Part shown: positions 10,074 through 19,297 of the stretch, one piece after another
Layout: every line of letters begins with the position of its first letter
Position numbering within the stretch: position 1 is the first letter of the stretch
NCBI GenBank assembly: GCA_019749805.1
Contig: JAIEPH010000033.1
Span: forward strand, 82,140-146,139
Source: Mycobacteriaceae bacterium
GTDB lineage: Bacteria; Actinomycetota; Actinomycetes; Mycobacteriales; Mycobacteriaceae
DNA length: 64,000 bases
Direction: 5' to 3'
Notes under the pieces: generated by a model
What the model saw: only the letters and a program-made list of their open reading frames with translations
What the model was told of the DNA's origin: nothing
Database searches by the model: none
Program-made: the position numbers and the translations under genes

Positions 10074-10084
10074 CAGTCAGTCAC

Positions 10085-11470
10085 TCAGGCCGAGACGGGA
10101 ACGCGCTCCTCGCGGGTGGAGTGGTCGTCGTCGACCATCGTCAACTCGTCGAACGGATCCTCGCCACGCAGGACGGAGTTCACCCGATCGCGGTCGATGG
10201 TCTTGGTCCACGAGCCGACGAGGATCGTCGCGACGGCGTTGCCGGAGAAGTTGGTCACCGCGCGCGCCTCGGACATGAACCGGTCGATGCCGACGATCAG
10301 GCCGACGCCGTCGAGCAGGTCGGGACGGTGGCTCTGCAGGCCGCCCGCGAGGGTGGCCAGGCCCGCACCGGTGACACCGGCGGCGCCCTTGGACGCGACG
10401 ATCATGAACACCAGCAGGCCGATCTGTTCGGGCAGCGACAGCGGGTCGCCGAGCGCACCCGCGATGAACAGCGACGCCATCGTCAAGTAGATCGCGGTGC
10501 CGTCCAAATTGAACGAGTAGCCGGTGGGTACGACGACGCCGACGGTGCTGCGGTCGACGCCCAGGTGCTCCATCTTGGCGATGAGGCGCGGCAATGCGGA
10601 TTCCGACGACGAGGTCGACACGATCAGCAGGTATTCACGTGCCAGGTAGCGGACCAGCTTGAAGATCGACACCCCGGAGACGACCCGCAGGATCGTGCCC
10701 AGCACACCGAAGACGAACACCAGGCAGGTCACGTAGAAGCCGAGCATCAGGCCGAGCAGTTGGGTCACCGCTGTCCACCCGGTCTGGCCGACGACGTTGG
10801 CGATCGCGCCGAACGCGCCGATCGGCGCGAGCCACAGGATCATCACGAGGACCTTGAACACCAGCTTCTGCAGGGATTCGATGCCGCGCAAAATCGGCTC
10901 ACCGGTCGTACCCATGGCCTGCAGCGCGAACCCGACGAGCAATGCGACGAACAGCGCCTGCAGAACGCTGCCCGCGGTCAGCGACGAAAACAGCGTCTCC
11001 GGGATGATGCCCTTGACGAAGTCCATGAGACCGCCTGCCTCGTGGGCGGTTTCGGCGAGCTCGGCGCCCTTACCCGAGGCACTTTCGGTGAGATGCATGC
11101 CGGTGCCGGGGTGCAGGAGATTGCCGACCACCAGTCCGATGGCGAGTGCGAAGGTGGACATGACGAGGAAGTAGACGAACGCCAGACCGCCGACCTTGCC
11201 GACGGTCGCGGCCTTGCGCACCGAGCCGATACCCAACACGATCGTGCAGAAGATGACCGGCGCGATCATCATCTTGATGAGGTCGACGAACATGGTCCCC
11301 AAGACGCCGACGCTCTTGCCTACGCCTGGCGCCAGGATGCCGACCGCGACACCGGCGAATACCGCGACGATGACGGCGATGTACAACCAGTGAGTGCGGT
11401 CGCGGCGTGGTTTGTCCGGCGGTTCGGCTGCCGATGATGGACGGTCAAGGATGGCCACTGCTACCTCCAA
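10085..11470 (-). CDS. dctA: dicarboxylate/amino acid:cation symporter (DAACS family, DctA-like)
   Basis: Multi-TM; SSSSESALPRLIAKMEHLGV, PTGYSFNLDGTAIY, MIVASKGAAGVTGAG, ATILVGSWT. Confidence 0.87.
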   Translation of the reverse strand: MEVAVAILDRPSSAAEPPDKPRRDRTHWLYIAVIVAVFAGVAVGILAPGVGKSVGVLGTMFVDLIKMMIAPVIFCTIVLGIGSVRKAATVGKVGGLAFVYFLVMSTFALAIGLVVGNLLHPGTGMHLTESASGKGAELAETAHEAGGLMDFVKGIIPETLFSSLTAGSVLQALFVALLVGFALQAMGTTGEPILRGIESLQKLVFKVLVMILWLAPIGAFGAIANVVGQTGWTAVTQLLGLMLGFYVTCLVFVFGVLGTILRVVSGVSIFKLVRYLAREYLLIVSTSSSESALPRLIAKMEHLGVDRSTVGVVVPTGYSFNLDGTAIYLTMASLFIAGALGDPLSLPEQIGLLVFMIVASKGAAGVTGAGLATLAGGLQSHRPDLLDGVGLIVGIDRFMSEARAVTNFSGNAVATILVGSWTKTIDRDRVNSVLRGEDPFDELTMVDDDHSTREERVPVSA

Positions 11471-11507
11471 GTCGATGAATGCGATCTGCAGTCAGACTCG
11501 GGGACGA

Positions 11508-11523
11508 CGTGAGCCAGGTCACG
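11508..11523. promoter_or_regulatory. Putative CRP-family binding site cGTGAgccaggTCACg
   Basis: Perfect 5-bp arms with 6-bp spacer between dctA and divergent hydrolase. Confidence 0.45.
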
Positions 11524-11556
11524 CTTTAGTTCATTTAGTTCGGTAAGTTCACGAGC

Positions 11557-12447
11557 GTGGCCGACGAAACCGCTGCTCACGTCACGACCGCAGACGGTCG
11601 TCGGCTCTCATATCTCGAAGTCGGCGACCCCGCCGGACCACTCGTCATTCATAACCACGGCGGCCCCAGCAGCCGGCTCGAGGTCCTGATGCTTGCGGAG
11701 TCGGCAACCAAGAGCCGGATCCGGTTGGTGGGTGTCGATCGGCCTGGCCAAGGTCAGTCCAGCCGCCAGAAGACCCGCACCTACTCCGGTTGGGCCGACG
11801 ACTTGGTCACCGTCGCCGACGCGTTGGGATACCGGGAATTCGGCGTGACAGGCTGGTCGGAGGGCGGCCCGTGGGCCCTCGCCGCGGCCGCCTACATCGA
11901 CCCCGGCCGGCTACGGCACGTCAGCAGTATCGCGCCCGGGAGCTATGGTGCATTCGGCGACAACTCAGCGGCGCAATACCTTTCGAAGATCGATGCGCTC
12001 GGCGGCACACTTGCCCTGCGCTTCACGCCCGGCTTCCGGCTGATGTACGCCGCACTCGGCTTGACCGCCAAACGCTTCCCGTCCTCATTCGTCAAACAGG
12101 TCCGCGGCACGGTCAACGACTACGACCAACAGCTCCTCCTCCGTCCCGACGTTGGCAAGGCCTTCGGCGAAACCTGCGCGGAATGCTTCGCGCACGGCTC
12201 TGACGGACTTGTCCGCGACGCCGAACTGCTCTACCGCCATTGGGCTTTCGATGTCGCCGCGATCGAACGGCCCGTTCACATGTGGCAGGGGCTCGACGAC
12301 AAGTTGGTTCCCGATCCCATCAACAGGGCGGTCGCCGATGCGATGCCGGGTTCGGTTTGGCATCCCGTCGACCGCGGCGGGCATTTCATCGCCGTCGGTG
12401 AGGGCGACGCCATCCTCGCTGTTGCGGCAGAGGAACTCGGCGCTTGA
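11557..12447 (+). CDS. alpha/beta hydrolase
   Basis: HNHGGPSSR oxyanion region, GWSEGG nucleophile elbow, GLDDKLVP, GGHF. Confidence 0.82.
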   Translation: MADETAAHVTTADGRRLSYLEVGDPAGPLVIHNHGGPSSRLEVLMLAESATKSRIRLVGVDRPGQGQSSRQKTRTYSGWADDLVTVADALGYREFGVTGWSEGGPWALAAAAYIDPGRLRHVSSIAPGSYGAFGDNSAAQYLSKIDALGGTLALRFTPGFRLMYAALGLTAKRFPSSFVKQVRGTVNDYDQQLLLRPDVGKAFGETCAECFAHGSDGLVRDAELLYRHWAFDVAAIERPVHMWQGLDDKLVPDPINRAVADAMPGSVWHPVDRGGHFIAVGEGDAILAVAAEELGA

Positions 12448-14009
12448 CCCGCGTGTGGCCCGCCCGAATTGACCGCTCGCGGTCGTGGTCGCTGGCGTCT
12501 CAGGCGATCGCATTGCAGATCATCGTGGTCGCGGTGGTGGTACTCGCAGGGAGCGCGCTGGCGGTGCTCGACGCCCGCAATGACGCGGACGAAGCCGCAC
12601 GCCAGCAGGTCCTCGGTATCGCCACCGCCCTCGCCGACTCCCCGTCGACGGCGGCTGCCATCGAATCCGGAAGGGCCACTGAGATTCTCCAGCCGGTCAC
12701 CGAAGCCGTCCGCGGGCACACCGACATCGCCTTCATCACGATCATGTCGCCGGATCGGATCAGGTTCACCCACACCGACCCGACCCAGATCGGTGGCGAG
12801 TACATCGGCACCATCGAACCCGCGCTGCGCGGCGAAACGCTCAGCGAGGAGTACACCGGCACATTGGGTCCTTCGATTCGCGCCGTCGCACCGGTGCGCA
12901 ACCAATCGGGCGAGATCGTCGGCCTGGTGTCAGCGGGGATCCTACAGACAAGTCTGGCCGATCGATGGCGCTCGACGTGGCCGACCATCGCGGCGGTGAG
13001 CATTGCCGCACTGGCTATTTCGCTGGCGGGCGTCTGGTTCATCCGACAACGGCTGTTGCGGCAGACCCACGGCCTGCGACCTGACGAACTGCGGTTGATG
13101 TACGAGCACCATGACGCGATCCTGCATTCGGTGTCGGAGGGGCTGATCGTCATGGACCGCAGCAGTGTCTTACTGGTCAACGACGAGGCGCGCCGTCTCC
13201 TCGCGCTTCCACCCGGACCTGTCGATCGCACCGAGCTGCCGGAATTTTTGCGGACTTACAACCCGGGAGCCCGCGACGAGGTGCAAGTCACCGACGACCG
13301 CGTCCTCGTCGTGAACCGCTCCCCCGTCGACGACGCGCACACCTCGGAGGTCGTCACGATCCGCGACCGCACCGAATTGCAGGGCGCACTGGGCGAACTC
13401 GGCTCGCTGAAGATACTCACCGACAGCCTCCGGTCCCAAGCGCACGAAGCCGCCAACAAGCTGCACACCATCGTCACGATGGTCGAGATGGGCCGGCCCG
13501 AAGACGCGGTACAGTTCGCCACCGAGGAGCTCGCGCTTTCCCAACAGCTCGTCGACAGATTGTCCAGTGCCGTCGGCGAACCCGCGCTGGTGGCCCTGCT
13601 CCTGGGCAAGGCGGCACAGGCTGACGAGCGCGGTATCGAGCTGACGATCACCGAAGACACTCACTTGCCGTCGAATTCGGACGAAGTACCGTTGACTGGC
13701 CAGGAGATGGTCACCGTCGTCGGCAACCTCATCGACAACGCGATGGATGCCTGCGACCGCGACGATCCGTGGGTCGAAGTCACCGTGCTCATGGCGAATG
13801 ACACGCTCACGCTGCGCGTCGCCGACAGCGGACCGGGGATGGATCCGGCCAACTTCGAAAAGGCCATGCAGCGCGGATATTCCACGAAGGGTGATTCAGA
13901 CCATCAAGGCCTTGGCCTGGCTTTGGTCAGTCAGATCGTCAAGCGCCACAACGGGACGCTGAGTACCGACGTCACCTATGGGTCGGTCGTGACGGTGACG
14001 GTCTCATGA
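12444..14009 (+). CDS. DcuS/CitA/DctB-type sensor histidine kinase
   Basis: N-terminal TM, periplasmic PAS-type region, second TM, cytoplasmic PAS, SQAHEAANKLHTI, HATPase NLIDNAMDA / DSGPGMDP / GLGLALV. Confidence 0.87.
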   Translation: MTRVWPARIDRSRSWSLASQAIALQIIVVAVVVLAGSALAVLDARNDADEAARQQVLGIATALADSPSTAAAIESGRATEILQPVTEAVRGHTDIAFITIMSPDRIRFTHTDPTQIGGEYIGTIEPALRGETLSEEYTGTLGPSIRAVAPVRNQSGEIVGLVSAGILQTSLADRWRSTWPTIAAVSIAALAISLAGVWFIRQRLLRQTHGLRPDELRLMYEHHDAILHSVSEGLIVMDRSSVLLVNDEARRLLALPPGPVDRTELPEFLRTYNPGARDEVQVTDDRVLVVNRSPVDDAHTSEVVTIRDRTELQGALGELGSLKILTDSLRSQAHEAANKLHTIVTMVEMGRPEDAVQFATEELALSQQLVDRLSSAVGEPALVALLLGKAAQADERGIELTITEDTHLPSNSDEVPLTGQEMVTVVGNLIDNAMDACDRDDPWVEVTVLMANDTLTLRVADSGPGMDPANFEKAMQRGYSTKGDSDHQGLGLALVSQIVKRHNGTLSTDVTYGSVVTVTVS

Positions 14010-14692
14010 TCAGCGTGCTGATCGTCGAGGACGAACCGCTGATCGCCGAGGCCCACCAGACGTACCTCGGGCGACTGGAGGGGTTCTCGGTGGCCGGTGT
14101 CGCGCACACCGCCCGCGATGCGATGCGCATGGCGTCGGAGGCGTCGGCCGCCGACTCACCGATCGACCTGGTGTTGTTGGACCTCGGCCTGCCCGACGCC
14201 AGCGGGATCGCCCTGGCATCGGGATTGTCCGGGCTGCGGCCGGTCCCCGACATCATTGCGATCACCTCGGAGCGCGACCTGGAGATGGTTCGCGCGGCGG
14301 TCGGCCAGGGCGCTCTGGCGTACCTGTTGAAGCCGTTCACATTCGCAGCGTTTCGCGACCGGCTGGATCGCTACCGTCGCTATCGCGAGGCACTGCCCGC
14401 CGGCACCGATGCCGCCAGCCAGGCGGAGGTCGACCGAGCGCTCGCCGAACTGCGGGTGAGCGATCGAGCTGTGTCACCAAAAGGCGCCGCACCTGGAACC
14501 AACGACGACATAGCCCGTGCCGTAAGGGATTCCGCCGACGGCATCACCGCCGACGCAGTGGCCAAGCAGATCGGTGTGTCGCGGGTGACCGCGTGGCGGT
14601 ACCTCGAAAGGCTGGCGGATGAGGGCACCCTCACCCGGCAGACCGATTACGGCAAGGCCGGCCGCCCCAAGACCCGATACCAGTGGCGCTAG
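14006..14692 (+). CDS. CitB/DcuR-type response regulator
   Basis: VEDEPLIAEAHQTYL, LLDLGLPD, LLKPF, C-terminal HTH AVAKQIGVSRVTAWRYLERL. Confidence 0.87.
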   Translation: MISVLIVEDEPLIAEAHQTYLGRLEGFSVAGVAHTARDAMRMASEASAADSPIDLVLLDLGLPDASGIALASGLSGLRPVPDIIAITSERDLEMVRAAVGQGALAYLLKPFTFAAFRDRLDRYRRYREALPAGTDAASQAEVDRALAELRVSDRAVSPKGAAPGTNDDIARAVRDSADGITADAVAKQIGVSRVTAWRYLERLADEGTLTRQTDYGKAGRPKTRYQWR

Positions 14693-14723
14693 CCCCCGGC
14701 TTCGCGTGGGCTCAGCCCGGATG

Positions 14724-15782
14724 TCAGGCGGTGACAGGCTGCAAATCGACAGCCCGCGGCACGTAGATGGGATCGGTCGCCACGAACTGTGAGTACAGCA
14801 GCGGCTTGGCCGCCTCGACGGACAACCCGGTCACTGCGCCCGCATAGTCGGCCACGTAAAGCCGGCCCGCGTCGGAATCGACGGCGACACAAGATGGCCG
14901 AGCATCGAGCTTCACCTTGTTGACGATCTTCAGCGTGAGGGTGCACAGCACCGTGACGTTGTCGTAGTCGACGATGTAGGCCCGGGTCTTGTCCGCGCTG
15001 ACGGTCATCTGCGTCGGAGCACCGATGCCCAGTTCGGCGGTGCCGGTGATGCGGCCATCGGTCAGGTCGACCACCTTGACCGTGCCGCCGCTGATGCGGT
15101 CGGAGGTCAGGACATATGCCACACGGTCGGCGATGGCGATGTCGCGGATCGGTGAACCGATCGACACCGTGCGCTGAACCCGCGCGGTTTCGGCATCCAC
15201 GACGACAAGCGCGCTGCCGCGATCATCGGTGGTGGCGACGTACAGGCGTTTACCGTCCGGATCGACCTGAAGAGCGTCGATGCCGACACCGGCGCCGGTC
15301 GCGATGTCGATGGTGCTGACTCGCTCGGCCGTCGTGTCGACGACCACAACGTCCGCGGCGCCGTCACCGGTCCGGGCCGCGTACACGCGCTTGCCGTCCG
15401 GGCTGGCGGCCAGCGCCGTGACGCTGAAGGCCAGCGAATACGTGGCGACCACGGTTCGCGTGACGGTGTCGACCACCGTGACGGCGTCGCAGCTCGACGA
15501 CGAGGTGCTGACGTAGGCCCGACCGTCGGCGACGACGACCGCAAATGGCTCACCCGGGACCTCGACGACGCCCGCCACGGCCAGGGAGCCCGCCCGCAGC
15601 AGCGACACGGTGTCGTCAGCGTGGTGGGTGACCACGATGGTGCCGTCGTCCGTAGCGGCGATGTCGGCGATGGCGCCACGCTGGACGTCGACCGAACCCA
15701 CCTGGGTGACGTCCGCGCTCAGGTGCGTCCCGTCGGTCACATCTGCCACAGGAGCAGACTTCGGCATCAAAAAGTTAGCCAT
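14724..15782 (-). CDS. YncE-like beta-propeller repeat protein
   Basis: Repeated SPDGKRVYAA / DPDGKRLYVATT / DSDAGRLYVAD blades; alternative start at 15830. Confidence 0.7.
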   Translation of the reverse strand: MANFLMPKSAPVADVTDGTHLSADVTQVGSVDVQRGAIADIAATDDGTIVVTHHADDTVSLLRAGSLAVAGVVEVPGEPFAVVVADGRAYVSTSSSSCDAVTVVDTVTRTVVATYSLAFSVTALAASPDGKRVYAARTGDGAADVVVVDTTAERVSTIDIATGAGVGIDALQVDPDGKRLYVATTDDRGSALVVVDAETARVQRTVSIGSPIRDIAIADRVAYVLTSDRISGGTVKVVDLTDGRITGTAELGIGAPTQMTVSADKTRAYIVDYDNVTVLCTLTLKIVNKVKLDARPSCVAVDSDAGRLYVADYAGAVTGLSVEAAKPLLYSQFVATDPIYVPRAVDLQPVTA

Positions 15783-16232
15783 ATTTATCGGTACCTCCGC
15801 CGGTTTGACGAGCACCGGCTGTCGTTTCACGTCTACATGCGCCCACTGGGGCGCGATCTGTGTTGAGTCTAGCGACGAAAATCAATGCTCCAGAGCGGCG
15901 CAAACGGCGATTGGCGACAATGCCCGGCAACCTCTCAGACGCCGCTTAGAAAACTATTCGTTATGCATTCGTTCTATCTAGTGAGCGAATACATTTACAA
16001 TCATGGGCAGCACATACGCCATTCTGGCAAACCTCCATCAACTAATCCAAACAGTTTGCAGGGGTAACGAATTCTTAGTTTTCGAAAGGAAATTGAGCGG
16101 TAAATCACAGCCCGACACGGCAGCAAACTCACCCGAGATCGGGTTAACGGCCTCACTTACTCTGAACGGACACTCTGTCGCAGTTCCGGAAAGCTCCGAA
16201 ACTCCCCCGCAGTGTTCGCTGGACCCGCCCTA

Positions 16233-16703
16233 TCAAGCCTGCGCGTAGACCTGCGCAGCGACGCCTGCGGCGCAATCGCCGAACTGCATCTGCACGTGGG
16301 TGCCGTCCGGCCTCGGGGAAATCGTGGTGTGGTCGGACAGGGCGCGCATCAACGGGATGCCGCGCCCCCTGGTGTTTGGCTGGCTTTCGGGATCCACGTG
16401 CCGCCAGGTCCCGCGGTCTGAGACGTCCACAACCAATGTGCCCCGGGCGCCGTCGTAACGGACGTGCAGAGTCATCGTGCCCTGCTGTCCTCGATAGGCG
16501 AATTCGGCCGCGTTGGTCAACGCCTCGTTCGCCGCAAGCAAGACATCGTTGAGCCGGTCGATGTCTAGCGTGAGATGAGTCCGCAGCCACTGCGACAACT
16601 CGCGCCGCATCCTGGCCACGGTGAGCGCATCGGCGTTGTCGACGCGGACGAACTCAGCGTCCGCAGCGCTCGTAGCAAAAGTCTGATCGTTCATCGTGCC
16701 CAA
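16233..16703 (-). CDS. RsbW-like ATP-binding anti-sigma factor
   Basis: LNDVLLAANEALTNAAEFAY (N box), VDVSDRGTWR, RGRGIPLMRALSDHTTI (G boxes). Confidence 0.8.
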   Translation of the reverse strand: MGTMNDQTFATSAADAEFVRVDNADALTVARMRRELSQWLRTHLTLDIDRLNDVLLAANEALTNAAEFAYRGQQGTMTLHVRYDGARGTLVVDVSDRGTWRHVDPESQPNTRGRGIPLMRALSDHTTISPRPDGTHVQMQFGDCAAGVAAQVYAQA

Positions 16704-16726
16704 CGGTTACCCCGCTGGACGCTCAG

Positions 16727-17074
16727 TCATTCAGTGAGGTTCTCCACAGCATCGTCCAGCGAGGAGAACAGATCGATCAGGTCGGCGATGCCGGTGATCT
16801 TCAGCGGCCGGCTCGTCGCTGACCCGTCGGCGACCACGGCGAACCGCGTTTCCGTCCCGCCGGTCTGGTTATGCGCCTCCATCAGCACTTGCATGCCGGC
16901 CGAGCCGAGGAAGTCCACGTTGGTGAGGTCGACGATCAATCCGGCGGGGTTCTGCGCCAGCGCGGACTGGACAGCGTCCCTCAGCTGGGGTGCCGTGAGC
17001 ATGTCGAGTTCTCCCGAGGCGGCGACAATCGCCACCCGGTCGACCCACTTCTCAGTGCAAAGCTGCTCTTCCAA
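16727..17074 (-). CDS. STAS-domain anti-anti-sigma factor
   Basis: GELDMLTAPQLRDAVQSAL, LIVDLTNVDFLGSAGMQVL. Confidence 0.87.
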   Translation of the reverse strand: MEEQLCTEKWVDRVAIVAASGELDMLTAPQLRDAVQSALAQNPAGLIVDLTNVDFLGSAGMQVLMEAHNQTGGTETRFAVVADGSATSRPLKITGIADLIDLFSSLDDAVENLTE

Positions 17075-17327
17075 GCTTCACCTCTTGTTACGCGACCGGC
17101 AGATGCGGTCGGAGCTTATCTCGCGAGGCTGCAGTCTGAACCCGCGCCGCAGGCTAGCGAGTAAATCACACCGAAGCATCGGCGGACATTGCTTGTCCTG
17201 GTCAGGGCATAGGATATAGGACGTGGGGTCGGGACCTGCAACTTGCCTGCTCCTGGCGTGCTTGTGACTGCGCGACGATGGCGTCACCACACCCTGGGGG
17301 GACGCGAAAATTGACTGGCTCGTCGAT

Positions 17328-17834
17328 TCAGGGCTGCGAACGCGGAGCACCGGACACCCGGCGGTCGCCGCCGTTGAGGTGTTGCCAGAGCCGGTAGACG
17401 TCGACGGCATCCTCCCGCGGCTCGTAGCGCATCGGAAGACGGCGCTGCTCCCACGACTTGGCGAACTCCGGATAGAACGTGTCGAGCTCGAAGTATTTGC
17501 GGTCGTCGACGTAGTGCGGTTCGTAGGCGTCGCGGGTGGTCAGAAAGACAACTTCGTCGGGCGAGCAGTAATACAACGCGCCGAGGCACATCGGGCACGG
17601 ATGCGCCAAGACGTAGATGGTGGCGCCGACCAAGTGCTCAGTACCGAGACGTACACATGCCTCACGGATGGCCAGGATCTCGGCATGGGCGGTGGGGTCA
17701 TGGCTCTGCGCGACGAGATTCGGGCTCTCGGCGAGGATCTCGCCATCTCTGACGATCACGGTGGCAAACGGTCTGCCACCGGCGGTGACGTTGTTTCGAG
17801 CGATGTCGATCGTGCGCTGAACGTAGTCGGCCAC
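17328..17834 (-). CDS. nucleoside deaminase (cytidine/deoxycytidylate deaminase fold)
   Basis: DPTAHAEILAIREA and PCPMCLGALYYC zinc motifs; GTG start at 17834 preferred over longer ORF. Confidence 0.83.
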   Translation of the reverse strand: MADYVQRTIDIARNNVTAGGRPFATVIVRDGEILAESPNLVAQSHDPTAHAEILAIREACVRLGTEHLVGATIYVLAHPCPMCLGALYYCSPDEVVFLTTRDAYEPHYVDDRKYFELDTFYPEFAKSWEQRRLPMRYEPREDAVDVYRLWQHLNGGDRRVSGAPRSQP

Positions 17835-17866
17835 GGTCTCCGAATATAGCCCTCTGATTGGCCGGA

Positions 17867-19219
17867 TCAGCGGCGCAAATCGGGCGACATCCGCTCTCGC
17901 AGCGAGTCGTATATCGGTGGCGATTTCGTCAGCTCCGCGACGAGCACCGCGGCGGCGGTGGCCGCCAGCATCGGGATGCCCACGGCCGTCGTCGCCGTCA
18001 TTTCCATGACGAGCACGACGGCCGTGACCGGGGCGCGCACCGTCGCGCCGAAAAACGCTGCCATACCGACCAGCGCCATCGGGACCGCCAGGCCGCTCGC
18101 GTCCCCGGGCCACACGGCGCCGAAGACGCCGACGAACAACAGTCCCCACAGCGCACCGACCGCCAGCAGCGGCGCGAACAGGCCGCCGGGCACGGCTGCC
18201 GAATACGACAGCGGGCCCGCGACGAAACGCACCAGCAGCAGTCCGAGTACGACCGGGAAGACGATGCTCTGCCCGCTCAGAATCAACTGTGTCAGGCTGT
18301 CACCGCCGCCGACCGACTCCGGATAGATGAACATCGCCAGCCCGATGACGGCGCCGATCAGGGCAGCCTTGACGACCGGCGGAATGCGCCGGATGCGCCC
18401 AATGCGGTCGAGGAACCACAGCAACAGCCGGTTGTACCCGGCGCCCAGACATCCCGTGAGCAGACCGAAAACCGCGAACAGCGGCAGCCACGCGAGGGCC
18501 GGTGCCGCGAGCGCTTCGACATGGAAGTCCGGCTCGTTCCCGAGCATCAGGCGCATGCATCCGACTGCTGAGGCGGCCGCGAACAAGGTGGCCAGCACCG
18601 TCTGCAGCCGGAACGATTTGGTGACCTCTTCGAGGGCGAACATCGTGCCTCCGATAGGCGCGTTGAACGCGACGGCGAGGCCGGCACCGCCCACGGCGGT
18701 CTGCATCATCCGGACGTCGGCGTCCGAAAGCCGGGCCCGCCGCGCCGATTCCGCTCCGATCGCCGCCCCCATATGGACCGTCGGACCTTCGCGGCCCAAC
18801 ACCAGGCCGGCCCCCATCGACAGCACGCCGCCGATGAACTTTGCGGGGAGAAGCAGAATCAGCGGCGGCTCGGCCTCACCCCGATAGACGGCTTCCACAT
18901 GCTGAATCCCGCTGCCGGCGGCCAGGGGTACCCACCGCACGATCAGCGCGGCGAGCGTCGCACCGAGCGCCGCGACAGCGATGGGCACCAGCCATCCCGG
19001 ACCCGGCAGCCCGTGTGCCCAATCGACGAGTTCGACGCGTGACCGGTCCGCGGTCTCCAGGCACCAGCGGAAGGCTCCGCCGATGAAGCCGATGGCCACG
19101 CCCGCCACGACGGCGGTCAGACAGACGAGGATCGATCCGCGCCGTTGCACGCCCGTGCATCCTCCTTCTGGAAGAGACCCCGTTGATTGAAGGTCAGTTT
19201 CGCAGATCGGGCCGCGCAT
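17867..19219 (-). CDS. ClC-family chloride channel/transporter
   Basis: GSGIQHVEAV, GREGPTVHMGAAIG, NAPIGGTMFALEEVT, PGGLFAPLLAVGA. Confidence 0.9.
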   Translation of the reverse strand: MRGPICETDLQSTGSLPEGGCTGVQRRGSILVCLTAVVAGVAIGFIGGAFRWCLETADRSRVELVDWAHGLPGPGWLVPIAVAALGATLAALIVRWVPLAAGSGIQHVEAVYRGEAEPPLILLLPAKFIGGVLSMGAGLVLGREGPTVHMGAAIGAESARRARLSDADVRMMQTAVGGAGLAVAFNAPIGGTMFALEEVTKSFRLQTVLATLFAAASAVGCMRLMLGNEPDFHVEALAAPALAWLPLFAVFGLLTGCLGAGYNRLLLWFLDRIGRIRRIPPVVKAALIGAVIGLAMFIYPESVGGGDSLTQLILSGQSIVFPVVLGLLLVRFVAGPLSYSAAVPGGLFAPLLAVGALWGLLFVGVFGAVWPGDASGLAVPMALVGMAAFFGATVRAPVTAVVLVMEMTATTAVGIPMLAATAAAVLVAELTKSPPIYDSLRERMSPDLRR

Positions 19220-19297
19220 CGTTGCGGCGCCGCGGAGGTCGAGTGCGACCTATGGTGATGCTCGGCCGACGCGTATTTCGACGGATGGGACCAAGGA

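Noticed and set aside
9965-11437. 490-aa plus-strand ORF opposite dctA
   Set aside because: Compositionally biased (Gln/Asp/Arg/His) antisense frame; DctA-like protein on minus strand is clear
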